From: Saprospiraceae bacterium UBA2329
Lineage (GTDB): Bacteria; Bacteroidota; Bacteroidia; Chitinophagales; Saprospiraceae
Direction of reading: 5' to 3'
DNA: 20,361 nucleotides
Assembly: GCA_002344975.1 (NCBI GenBank)
Contig: DDUV01000105.1
Location: 22,505-42,865, forward strand
Shown here: positions 13,203 to 20,361 of the stretch, one piece after another
Position numbering within the stretch: position 1 is the first letter of the stretch
How the letters are laid out: the number at the start of each line of letters is the position of its first letter
Position numbers and translations under genes: made by a program
The notes under the pieces: model-generated
Seen by the model: the letters and a program-made list of their open reading frames with translations, nothing else
Database searches by the model: none
What the model was told of the DNA's origin: nothing

Positions 13203-14245
13203 TATCCGGGCAAATTTTCGAGTTTGTGTTTGTTTTTGAGGACAATGGCGCCGTCGTTGATTTCGATGTAGCCGTCTTCTTTAAACTCGGTGAGCATGCG
13301 AATGACACTCTCTTTGGCGGTGCCTACGATGCGTGCCAGATCGTCGCGGAGGATGTTGATTTCTGCGTCGCCTTCTTTTTCGCTGAGGAGAAGAATGGCG
13401 TTGGCCACGCGTTTGCGCACCGAGTGGTAGGCCAGATTGAGGAGTTGCTCTTCTTTTTCGGTGACGTTGTTGGCCAGCATTTTGATAAGTTGGGAGGCCA
13501 CGTCGCGGTTGGCGTGCAAGAGCGCCACAAAGTCCTCGCGCGGAATGAGGCTGATATCGGTGTCTTCCAACGCCGAAGCGCCCTCTGCGTATTTGGTATC
13601 GCGAATGAGGTCGTTGTAGCCCACAAAATCGCCGTCCATAAAGATGTCAATGATGTACTCCTTGCCGTCTTCATTGGTTTTAAACACCTTGACCTTGCCG
13701 GAATTGACAAAATAGAGGTAGCGCGGGTAATCGCCTTCTTCGAAGATGACCTCGCGTTTTTTGTAATGCTTGATGCGGCGTTCCAGCGAGAGTTTTTTGA
13801 GTTCTTCGTAGCCTTTGGCCTCGTTGATAAAGGCGCTGAGGCCATTTTCGGTGCGATCAAATTTTTTGCGGATTTGCTCGCTTTTGCGCAGGCGGGTTTC
13901 GATGACGGTCAGCAGTTCGTCTTTGTAAAACGGCTTGGTCACATAGTCGTCGGCGCCCAGATTCATGCCGCGCCTGAAATCGCTTTTTTCAGTTTTGGCC
14001 GTCAGAAACACAAAGGGAATATCGGCGGTGCTGCTTTTTTTACTCAAAATATTGAGCACGCCGAATCCGTCCAATTTGGGCATCATCACATCACACAGCA
14101 CCAGATCGGGCAGTTCTTTCAGCGCAATCTCCACGCCCACTTTGCCGTCTTCGGCAGTGAGCACCTCATAACCAGACAATTCCAGTATTTCTTCCAGATT
14201 TTCGCGTACCTCGGCGTTGTCTTCAATGACTAAGATTTTTTTCAT
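13202..14245 (-). CDS. Response regulator with REC and Crp/Fnr DNA-binding modules
   Basis: A 347-aa fusion regulator. Residues 1-122 form a receiver domain: acidic pocket E8/D9, phospho-acceptor D52 in LCDVMMP, T82 and K104 in YVTKPF. Residues 150-262 form a cyclic-nucleotide-binding-like beta-barrel, and residues 275-345 a Crp-type winged helix whose recognition region is ILRDDLARIVGTAKESVIRML. The only cysteine is C51 in the receiver, so it cannot carry the 4Fe-4S cluster of Fnr. It probably acts as a phosphorylation-controlled transcription factor, functionally like a FixJ and FixK combined, with the kinase encoded 24 bases upstream as partner. Its target sites are unknown; no clear Crp/Fnr palindrome was recognised in nearby intergenic regions. 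Confidence 0.93.
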   Translation of the reverse strand: MKKILVIEDNAEVRENLEEILELSGYEVLTAEDGKVGVEIALKELPDLVLCDVMMPKLDGFGVLNILSKKSSTADIPFVFLTAKTEKSDFRRGMNLGADDYVTKPFYKDELLTVIETRLRKSEQIRKKFDRTENGLSAFINEAKGYEELKKLSLERRIKHYKKREVIFEEGDYPRYLYFVNSGKVKVFKTNEDGKEYIIDIFMDGDFVGYNDLIRDTKYAEGASALEDTDISLIPREDFVALLHANRDVASQLIKMLANNVTEKEEQLLNLAYHSVRKRVANAILLLSEKEGDAEINILRDDLARIVGTAKESVIRMLTEFKEDGYIEINDGAIVLKNKHKLENLPG

Positions 14246-14269
14246 ACTGCTTTATTTTTTTATCGCCCC

Positions 14270-16015
14270 TTACATTTTTATCGGCAACAAGCACACAAAA
14301 GTAGTGCCTTTGCCCAATTCGCTCTCAAAATTAATACTCCCTCCCAATAATTCCACATATCGCTTTACAATGTTCAGGCCCAGGCCCGTTCCCTGTATGT
14401 TTTCGGCGTTGTGCGCGCGGAAAAAGCGGGTAAAAACGTGTTGCTGTTCCTCTTGCGGAATGCCGATGCCCTCGTCTTTGATGGAGATGCGGAGCCGGTC
14501 GCCTTCTGGTTCCACTGTGCAGTCTATGCGGCTGCCGGCCTCGGAGTATTTGATGGCGTTGGAGAGGAGGTTGAATAGGATGTTTTTGAGTACTTTTTGA
14601 TCAGAAAACATCTCTAAATCATGCTCAGGCAAGTGTTTGTAAATTTTCTGGCCCGGCTTGAGCAGTCCTGAAAGCTCGTCGGCAGTGGTTTCCAAAAAAG
14701 GAAGCAGCCTGAAAAGGCCCGGCTGAACCCCTACTTTTCCTTCTTCCAATTTGCTCAGAGAGAGGAAATCGTTGAGGATGCCGGTGAGGTTGGACACCGA
14801 GGACTTGATGCGGCCGGTGTGTTTGGCGCGTTTTTCCTGCTGCTCTTCGCGGGTGTAGGCTTCGATGAGATCGGCCGAAGACAGGATGGTGCTGAGGGGG
14901 GTGCGAAACTCGTGCGAGGCCATAGAAACGAAGCGGGACTTGAGTTCGCTCAGTTCTTTTTCTTTTTCGTAAGCGCGGCGCAGTTCCTGTTCGCTGTTGC
15001 GCAGGGCGGTTTCGACGGCTCGGCGTTCCTGAATTTCGTGTTCGAGTTTTTTGTTGATGTTGAGCAGTTGGTTCACCGCGCCGGCCAATTCCTCGGTGCG
15101 TTGATCTACGCGTTGTTCCAATTCGGCATTCAGGCGGATGATGCGGTCTTCGGCGGCACGCTGCTCCGTAATGTCCACGCCGGAACTGATGGATGCGCGA
15201 ATGGCGCCGGCATCGTCATAAATGGGGGCATTGCGCCAGGCAATGAGACGCCGATCGCCGTTGCGCGTGACGATATCGCTTTCGTAATAGTCGAGAATGG
15301 CCATTTCGCCGTTCATCATGCGCCTGAAAACACTGCGGGTTTCATCTTGTAGTTCGGCGGGAATGGCTGTTTGGAACCAGTCTTGCCCCAGCACATCCGA
15401 TTCGGCGTAGCCCAGTACTTCGCAGCCTTTGTCATTGAGCAATTCCACGATGCCAAGGCTGCTGATGACTACAATAATGGTATTGGCAATGTCTAAATAT
15501 TGCTGGGCGCGTTCTTTTTCCTGTTGTAGTTCAAGGGCGGCCTTTTTTTCCAAAGTGAGGTCGTGTACAATGCCGGTGAACATGCTGCGCCCCTCCAACT
15601 TTATCTCGCTCACACTGAGCCGCAAAGGAAAAACAGAACCGTCTTTGCGCAATCCTGGTACTTCCCGGCCAATGCCGATGATGCGCTTATGGCCGGTGTC
15701 AAGGTAGCGCTGGATGTAGTGGTCATGCTGCGCTGCATGTTGTTGCGGCATGAGCATGGAAATGTTCCGGCCTATGAGTTCGCCGGCGTCTTCATACCCA
15801 AACATACGGGCTGCTGCCGGGTTGGCCATTTCGATGATCCCCCGCTCACTGATCGTAACAATGCCGTCTAAAGCGGCTTCAAACACTGCCTTGAGCCGCA
15901 TATCGGCATTAAAAACACCCGGACGGGGAGGAACAGCATCCACAGGTAAATGACTTTTATGAGTTATCAAATGCTTAAACTGACCAAAATTATCACGACG
16001 AATGACAAAAGTCAT
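14270..16015 (-). CDS. Soluble double-PAS histidine kinase, FixL-like
   Basis: 581 aa from the ATG at 16015, which has a rare strong Shine-Dalgarno (GGAGGG, 5-base spacing). There is no membrane segment. PAS1 at about 40-155 has the pattern HDHYIQRY...KRIIGIGR, with H97, R103 and R117 at the same relative spacing (0, +6, +20) as the haem-ligand His200, Arg206 and Arg220 of Bradyrhizobium FixL. PAS2 is at about 170-290, a coiled-coil at 290-360, HisKA with H368 in SHEFRTPL, and HATPase with N486 (NLLSNAIKYS), DEGIGI and GTGLGL. It likely phosphorylates the downstream REC-Crp regulator. Oxygen sensing via haem is a prediction: many non-haem PAS domains share parts of this motif. Confidence 0.93.
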   Translation of the reverse strand: MTFVIRRDNFGQFKHLITHKSHLPVDAVPPRPGVFNADMRLKAVFEAALDGIVTISERGIIEMANPAAARMFGYEDAGELIGRNISMLMPQQHAAQHDHYIQRYLDTGHKRIIGIGREVPGLRKDGSVFPLRLSVSEIKLEGRSMFTGIVHDLTLEKKAALELQQEKERAQQYLDIANTIIVVISSLGIVELLNDKGCEVLGYAESDVLGQDWFQTAIPAELQDETRSVFRRMMNGEMAILDYYESDIVTRNGDRRLIAWRNAPIYDDAGAIRASISSGVDITEQRAAEDRIIRLNAELEQRVDQRTEELAGAVNQLLNINKKLEHEIQERRAVETALRNSEQELRRAYEKEKELSELKSRFVSMASHEFRTPLSTILSSADLIEAYTREEQQEKRAKHTGRIKSSVSNLTGILNDFLSLSKLEEGKVGVQPGLFRLLPFLETTADELSGLLKPGQKIYKHLPEHDLEMFSDQKVLKNILFNLLSNAIKYSEAGSRIDCTVEPEGDRLRISIKDEGIGIPQEEQQHVFTRFFRAHNAENIQGTGLGLNIVKRYVELLGGSINFESELGKGTTFVCLLPIKM

Positions 16016-16026
16016 TATTTCCCTCC
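16016..16026 (-). promoter_or_regulatory. Shine-Dalgarno sequence of the kinase gene
   Basis: The minus strand reads GGAGGGAAATA before the ATG at 16015. Such a strong ribosome-binding site is unusual in this window and decides the start against the in-frame TTG at 16030. Confidence 0.7.
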
Positions 16027-16106
16027 GCAAATCAGCGAATCTTGCAGCATTATTTTGCGGATTATAAGCTCCGTTCAGTTTTCAGTCACTTTAAACCATC
16101 TACTGC

Positions 16107-17225
16107 ATGGCCCGTCTTGAAATTTTGGATGTGGGGTCAAACAAAGGTAAGGCTCTGAAAGCCAATGCAGAAGAAGCGCTGCATGAATTGGGTATGGACC
16201 TGCCTATCGAAGATGTGAGCGACATAAGCCGCTTGCTGGAATACGGCATTTCCGGCATTCCGGCATTGGTGGTTGACGGTCGGGTGGTACTTCAAAAAAT
16301 GGTGCCCTCCGCCAAAGAATTGCGCGTGATGCTCAGCATATTACTGTCTTCGCCCACAGGGAGCCACTCCCTCACCTTGCGCAGCATCGTGGCGCCTACC
16401 GATTTTTCCGAAATTTCTTTCAATGCGCTGGCTTACGCCAAAAGCATTGCCGCCGTACAAAGCGCCGGCCTGAGTCTGGTGCATGTGCATCAGGCGCAAG
16501 CCATTGCCCCGGGACCATTTCCCGTACCGGCTTCGCAAGAGGATGTTGAATGGAAAAATGGGCAGTTGGACAGTTTTCTGGGGCGACCGGTATATACCAA
16601 CGGCTTCGAATCCGGGCGGGTGCCCATGCGCAAGGAGCTCCTCATAGGGCCGGTAGTGGAGGAAATCCGCCGTTTGTCTGAGCTTTCCGACAGCGATATG
16701 ATTGTGATGGGCAGCACCGGCAAAACCAACTTGCTCAATCGCCTTTTCGGCAGCGTTTCTTCCGAAATAGCCCGCAGAGCCTCCTGTCCGGTGTTGTTGG
16801 TTCCGGCGGAAGCCCGATTCAGAGGTTTCCGGCAGATCATTTTTGCCGGCAATTATGAGCCGCACGAAGAGCGCGTACTGCCCCGCCTGCTGTCCTTCGC
16901 CCGCCGTTTCGACAGTCAGGTGCAGTATGTACACGTCAACACCAATGCGGAACAAGAATATGTGGTGAACAAAATCCCCCTGCTGCCGGTGGGCGAGAGC
17001 CGTCAAAATATTTCAGAACTCACCACCATAGAGAGCAGCGATATTCTGGACGGACTGCTGCGCTATGCTGCCGAACAAAAAGCCGATCTCATCGCCATGT
17101 CCACCACGCAACGCTCCTTTATGGAGGAGTTGTTTCACCGCAGCGTCACCCGCAAGGCCGTGCTGCACATCCAAATACCCCTGCTCATCATGCACCCGGA
17201 AGATATGCGGGAAGCCCGCTCTTAG
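16107..17225 (+). CDS. Tandem universal stress protein fused to a cysteine-less thioredoxin-like domain
   Basis: A 372-aa cytosolic protein in three parts. Residues 2-78 align with small redox-active-disulfide (thioredoxin_3/TM0996-type) proteins: MARLEILDV, then KALKANAEEAL, and the cis-Pro strand GISGIPALVVDGRVV; but the CxxC site reads GSNKGK, both cysteines being replaced by Ser11 and Gly14. Residues 91-234 form a UspA domain with the ATP-binding pattern G202-xx-G205-N9-G215-S216 as in MJ0577. Residues 240-362 form a second, degenerate UspA domain lacking that glycine motif. It is divergent (91 bases) from the PAS kinase and is followed after 37 bases by the DCC-family gene. Expected role: stress or low-energy adaptation; exact function unknown. 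Confidence 0.9.
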   Translation: MARLEILDVGSNKGKALKANAEEALHELGMDLPIEDVSDISRLLEYGISGIPALVVDGRVVLQKMVPSAKELRVMLSILLSSPTGSHSLTLRSIVAPTDFSEISFNALAYAKSIAAVQSAGLSLVHVHQAQAIAPGPFPVPASQEDVEWKNGQLDSFLGRPVYTNGFESGRVPMRKELLIGPVVEEIRRLSELSDSDMIVMGSTGKTNLLNRLFGSVSSEIARRASCPVLLVPAEARFRGFRQIIFAGNYEPHEERVLPRLLSFARRFDSQVQYVHVNTNAEQEYVVNKIPLLPVGESRQNISELTTIESSDILDGLLRYAAEQKADLIAMSTTQRSFMEELFHRSVTRKAVLHIQIPLLIMHPEDMREARS

Positions 17226-17262
17226 CGTTTCAACAATAATAGGTCCCGCACGTTTATCCAAC

Positions 17263-17661
17263 ATGGAAACCGGATTTTTCGTGCTTTTCGACGGCGTTTG
17301 CAATTTGTGCAACGGCACGGTTCAGTTCATCATACGCAAGGACCGGCGCGGGCGCTTTCGTTTTGCCGCCCTGCAATCGGAGGCCGGCCGCCAATTGCTC
17401 CAGCAATACCAATTGCCTGAAAAGGCGCTCAACACAGTAGTACTCATAGCCGAGGGGCGCGCCTACACCCGCTCTGCCGCCGCGCTCGAAATAACCCGCC
17501 GCCTCGACGGAGCCTGGCCGATATGTTATGCAGCCATCGCATTGCCTCGTTTTTTCAGAGACGCGGTTTACAATTTCATCGCCCGCAACCGGTATCGCTG
17601 GTTTGGAAAACAGGAGGCCTGCATGATGCCTTCGCCGGAGTTGAAACAGCGGTTTTTGTGA
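17263..17661 (+). CDS. DCC-family thiol-disulfide oxidoreductase
   Basis: A 132-aa protein with the DCC signature LFDGVCNLCNGTVQF (Cys13 and Cys16, DxxCxxC), an IIRKDRRGRFRFAALQS segment and the C-terminal YNFIARNRYRWFG motif typical of the DUF393 family. Members are predicted thioredoxin-fold redox proteins, but their substrates are largely uncharacterised. The ATG at 17263 is 37 bases after the stress-protein stop on the same strand, so the two are probably co-transcribed. It supplies an intact CxxC next to a protein whose thioredoxin-like domain has lost its own. It converges on the large surface-protein gene with a 5-base gap. Confidence 0.92.
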   Translation: METGFFVLFDGVCNLCNGTVQFIIRKDRRGRFRFAALQSEAGRQLLQQYQLPEKALNTVVLIAEGRAYTRSAAALEITRRLDGAWPICYAAIALPRFFRDAVYNFIARNRYRWFGKQEACMMPSPELKQRFL

Positions 17662-17666
17662 TCCGG

Positions 17667-20361
17667 CTATCTCATCAACAGCACATCTCCTTTCAATAAC
17701 TCCACACCGCCGTCGGGATATACCACTTCTAAATAATAGACAAACACGCCCGCATTCAAGGCGCTGCCCCGGTGCGTGCCGTCCCAGCCGTAAGTGGGGT
17801 CATTGGGCGGAAAATCGGATACAAAAAACACCTCTTCTCCCCAGCGACTGAAGATGCTGAACGATCGGATATGCTGGATTTTGCGCTCCGTCAACACGAC
17901 CAATTTATCGTTCACGCCGTCGCCGTTAGGACTGAACGCATTGGGTACAAACACATCCACCACGCGCTGCACATACACGATGACCTGATCGGACACGCGG
18001 CAGCCGTTGCGGTCAAATGCCGTCAGAGAAAAACCGGTCGTCGTCAGCGGCCTCGCAAAAGTAGCGGCAGCGGTCGGATCGGAAAGCAGCGTATCCGGCG
18101 ACCAAACAACGCTGTCTATTACAAAATTGGCCAAACCTTCCAACAACAGGCTGTCTCCGATGCGAATGATGGGATCAGGCCCCAAATCGAGCTGCAATTG
18201 CGGCGCCTCCGGAATCACAAAAGATGTGGTATTCAGGCAGTTGCCGCTGTCCCGCACCCGAAACTGGTAGTTGCCCGGCGCTAAATCGGCGGCTGCCGTT
18301 GCCGGAAGAGCGCCCACACTTCGCCAGGCTTCACTGCCGATGGCATAGCTGTACGGTGGCAGTCCTCCGCTGATCTGCTCAATTTCCAATCTGCCTCTGC
18401 GCTCGCCATAACACCCCAAATTGTCTGCCGACAACTGCACCAAAGGCAGCGCGTTCACCTGTACGGAGGTGCTTGCCGATGCCGTGCAGCCCCTTTGATC
18501 GGTCGCCGTCACGCTGTACATCGCTGTGACTGTGGGAGATACGACAATGACAGGCGTTTGCTCTCCGGTACTCCATTGGTAAGTATTTCCGCCCGATGCC
18601 GTCAAGGTTGCCGTGCCGCCGGTGCAAATCACGTCTGCCGAACGGGCAATTGCCGGAACGGGCAACGGATGTACCGTCACCGTAGCAGTGGCCACCGACG
18701 AGCACCCTTCCGTAGTAACCGTAACGGAATAAGTCGTTGTGCTACTTGGCGTTACGCTGACAGACGGCCCGCTTGCGCCGGTACTCCACTGGTAAAAACT
18801 GCCACCCGAAGCACTCAATGTGGCGCTCTGTCCGGCACAAATCTCCGCAGGATTAGCCGTAGCCGTCGGCAAGGGCGTCACCTGCACGGTCATGGTCGTT
18901 GTCACTGCACAGGGATGAGCGGCGGCGTTCGGTGTAAAGGTGTAAGTCGTTGTTGCCGTGTTGTTTATCGCTGGCGACCAGCTTCCCGCAATGCCGTTGT
19001 CGGACGTTGCCGGAAGGCTGAAACTCGCTCCTGCGCAGATAGGATTGACTTGCGTGAAGCTCGGCGTTTGGGTCGAATTGATGGTCAACGTCACTTGCGT
19101 GCGGGTGGCGCTGCGGCAGTTCGTCTGCGGGTCAAAGGCTTCGGCGAAATAGGTTCCTGCTGCACTTGGAGTGAACGATAAGTTGTTGTTCAACAGCACC
19201 ATACCGCCCGTAGCCGCATCGTACCAGATGACCGTCAGGCCCGCCGGAACACTCGCCATGAAAGTCGGAATGGCTGCTCCCGCGCAAATCGTGGCGGTTG
19301 GAACAGCGATGGAAGGCGCAGCAATCAAGGGGCAATTGCAGTTGGGCGCAGTCACGTTTTGGCTTACATCGCAGGCAGTGTTCGTGCCGTTGCTTACCGA
19401 GATCGTCAGGTTGGTCCCTGCCGGAATGCCCGTCACCATATTGCCCGAAAGGGCGCCCGCTGTCGCGGAAACGGTGCCGCCCGTGGCCGTGAAACTCACG
19501 GAATACGTCAGCAAATCCGGCGCGCAGGCCACCGTGCCGATGCTCAGCGTGGGCTGGGCATCCACCTGCACGGTCATGGTCGTTGTGACGGCACAGGGGT
19601 GCAAAGCCGCGTTCGGAGTGAAGGTATAAGTGATTGTCTGCGTGCTGTTTATCGCTGGCGACCAGCTTCCCGCAATGCCGTTATTGGACGTTGCCGGAAG
19701 GCTGAAACTGCCGCCCGAACAGATCGGCGAAACTTGCGTGAAGCTCGGCGTCTGGGTCGGATTGATGGTCAAAGTGACCTGTGTGCGGGTGGCACTGCGG
19801 CAGCCGGTGATCGCATCAAAAGCTTCGGCGAAGTAAGTCCCCGCTGCACTCGGCGTGAATGATAAGTTGTTGTTCAACAGCACCGTACCGCCCGTTGCCG
19901 CGTCGTACCAAATCACCGTCAGGCCGGCCGGAACGCTCGGCGTGAAACTCGGAATGGCCGCTCCCGCGCAGATCGTGGCGCTCGGAACAGCGATGCTGGG
20001 CGCGGCAATCGGCGGGCAGTTGCAGTCCGGCGCGGTCACATTTTGGCTCACATCACAGGCGGTGTTCGTGCCGTTGCTCACGGTGATCGTCACGTTCGTT
20101 CCTGCCGGAATACCCGTCACCATATTGCCCGAAAGGGTGCCCGCTGTCGCGGAAACCGTGCCGCCCGTGGCCGTGAATTGCACCGAATACGTCAGCAAAT
20201 CCGGCGCGCAGGCCACTGCTCCGATGCTCAGCGTGGGTTGGGCGTCCACCTGCACGGTCATCGTCGTTGTGACGGCGCAGGGGTGCGCTGCCGCGTTCGG
20301 GGTGAAGGTGTAAGTCGTTGTTGTTGTGTTGTTGATGGCCGGAGACCAGCTTCCCGCAATG
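17667..20361 (-). CDS. Giant T9SS-secreted surface protein, C-terminal part (5' end outside window)
   Basis: The reading frame is open to the right edge, so at least 897 residues are visible and the start is missing. From the edge inward there are near-identical 228-residue repeats, each with TATGGTVSATAG, a CNCP linker, ICAGAAIP, WYDAATGG and SFTPSAAGTYFAEAFD (Ig-like modules). They are followed by two PKD/Ig-like modules (LSASGG, YQWSTG), a SprB-type repeat (NLGCYGE, ISGGLPPYSY, LAPGNYQFRVRD), and a module with VVWSPDTLLSDP. The end is the gliding-motility-associated C-terminal domain (FVPNAFSPNGDGVNDKL, FSIFSRWGEEVF, GVFVYYLEV), a type B signal for type IX secretion. Likely an adhesin or SprB-like cell-surface filament. 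The paired Cys in each module could form disulfides. Confidence 0.92.
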   Translation of the reverse strand, partial: IAGSWSPAINNTTTTTYTFTPNAAAHPCAVTTTMTVQVDAQPTLSIGAVACAPDLLTYSVQFTATGGTVSATAGTLSGNMVTGIPAGTNVTITVSNGTNTACDVSQNVTAPDCNCPPIAAPSIAVPSATICAGAAIPSFTPSVPAGLTVIWYDAATGGTVLLNNNLSFTPSAAGTYFAEAFDAITGCRSATRTQVTLTINPTQTPSFTQVSPICSGGSFSLPATSNNGIAGSWSPAINSTQTITYTFTPNAALHPCAVTTTMTVQVDAQPTLSIGTVACAPDLLTYSVSFTATGGTVSATAGALSGNMVTGIPAGTNLTISVSNGTNTACDVSQNVTAPNCNCPLIAAPSIAVPTATICAGAAIPTFMASVPAGLTVIWYDAATGGMVLLNNNLSFTPSAAGTYFAEAFDPQTNCRSATRTQVTLTINSTQTPSFTQVNPICAGASFSLPATSDNGIAGSWSPAINNTATTTYTFTPNAAAHPCAVTTTMTVQVTPLPTATANPAEICAGQSATLSASGGSFYQWSTGASGPSVSVTPSSTTTYSVTVTTEGCSSVATATVTVHPLPVPAIARSADVICTGGTATLTASGGNTYQWSTGEQTPVIVVSPTVTAMYSVTATDQRGCTASASTSVQVNALPLVQLSADNLGCYGERRGRLEIEQISGGLPPYSYAIGSEAWRSVGALPATAAADLAPGNYQFRVRDSGNCLNTTSFVIPEAPQLQLDLGPDPIIRIGDSLLLEGLANFVIDSVVWSPDTLLSDPTAAATFARPLTTTGFSLTAFDRNGCRVSDQVIVYVQRVVDVFVPNAFSPNGDGVNDKLVVLTERKIQHIRSFSIFSRWGEEVFFVSDFPPNDPTYGWDGTHRGSALNAGVFVYYLEVVYPDGGVELLKGDVLLMR
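18894..19577. repeat. 684-bp tandem coding repeat, unit 1
   Basis: This unit lies between corresponding ATG codons at 18893 and 19577 and encodes 228 residues. It is closely similar to the adjacent unit in both DNA and protein, with scattered substitutions. Confidence 0.85.
19578..20261. repeat. 684-bp tandem coding repeat, unit 2
   Basis: Exactly the same length as unit 1 and in the same frame. A further partial unit occupies 20262-20361 and runs off the window, so the array is longer than what is visible. Confidence 0.85.

Noticed and set aside
13226..14233. Open frame of 335 codons antisense to the response regulator
   Set aside because: Phe/Val/Ala-rich translation without domains, entirely opposite a clear REC-Crp gene.
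16016..16030. TTG start for the PAS kinase
   Set aside because: The ATG at 16015 has a strong GGAGGG ribosome-binding site that would otherwise lie inside the coding region.
18894..20361. CRISPR-like array
   Set aside because: The repeats are 684 bp, in frame and protein-coding, with no short direct repeats and spacers.
1..20361. tRNA or rRNA genes
   Set aside because: No cloverleaf with a TTCGA-type arm or rRNA-like conserved stretch was seen in any intergenic region.

Overview
The window is about 20 kb of chromosome from a member of the Bacteroidota, most likely a Saprospiria-type (Lewinella/Haliscomenobacter-like) bacterium with moderately high GC. Three things point there. A large surface protein ends in the gliding-motility/type IX secretion C-terminal domain. 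Several upstream regions match the Bacteroidota promoter form TTTG-N19/20-TAnnTTTG, and Shine-Dalgarno sequences are mostly absent. Genus-level placement is inference.

Left part (1-4.9 kb). Two tandem RlpA-SPOR cell-wall proteins read leftward. An AT-rich gap of about 370 bp follows and holds a candidate small RNA with its own promoter-like sequence and a clear intrinsic terminator. Then come rpe (pentose phosphate pathway), ribH (riboflavin) convergent to it, lpxH (lipid A), and a 3-hydroxyanthranilate 3,4-dioxygenase gene.

Middle (5.0-9.5 kb, rightward). An SDR-family protein with altered catalytic residues is divergent from the dioxygenase. It is followed by three genes that together form most of a 4-hydroxyproline degradation route: a DapA-superfamily lyase/deaminase, a two-cysteine 4-hydroxyproline epimerase and an FAD-dependent D-amino-acid oxidase/dehydrogenase. 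The gaps around these genes are packed with repeats: a 56-bp core repeated in inverted orientation 3.4 kb away, a 204-bp palindromic element with 9-bp terminal inverted repeats, and phased GCGAA words.

Right part (9.5-17.7 kb). A leftward run of six genes begins with a soluble double-PAS histidine kinase whose first PAS carries the FixL-type His/Arg/Arg pattern. It continues with a REC-Crp/Fnr response regulator, an unrecognised 208-aa protein, a lipoprotein-type amidohydrolase, an ElaA-like acetyltransferase and an EI24/CysZ-like membrane protein. Divergent from the kinase is a two-gene set: a tandem universal stress protein fused to a thioredoxin-fold domain that has lost its cysteines, and a DCC-family thiol-disulfide protein. 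Together they suggest an oxygen/redox-responsive locus (inference).

Right end (17.7-20.4 kb). The 3' part of a giant T9SS-type surface protein is built from near-identical 684-bp tandem repeats. Its 5' end lies beyond the window.

The most original items are the kinase/regulator/stress-protein locus, the candidate small RNA, the SDR lacking the YxxxK pair, and the modular intergenic repeats.
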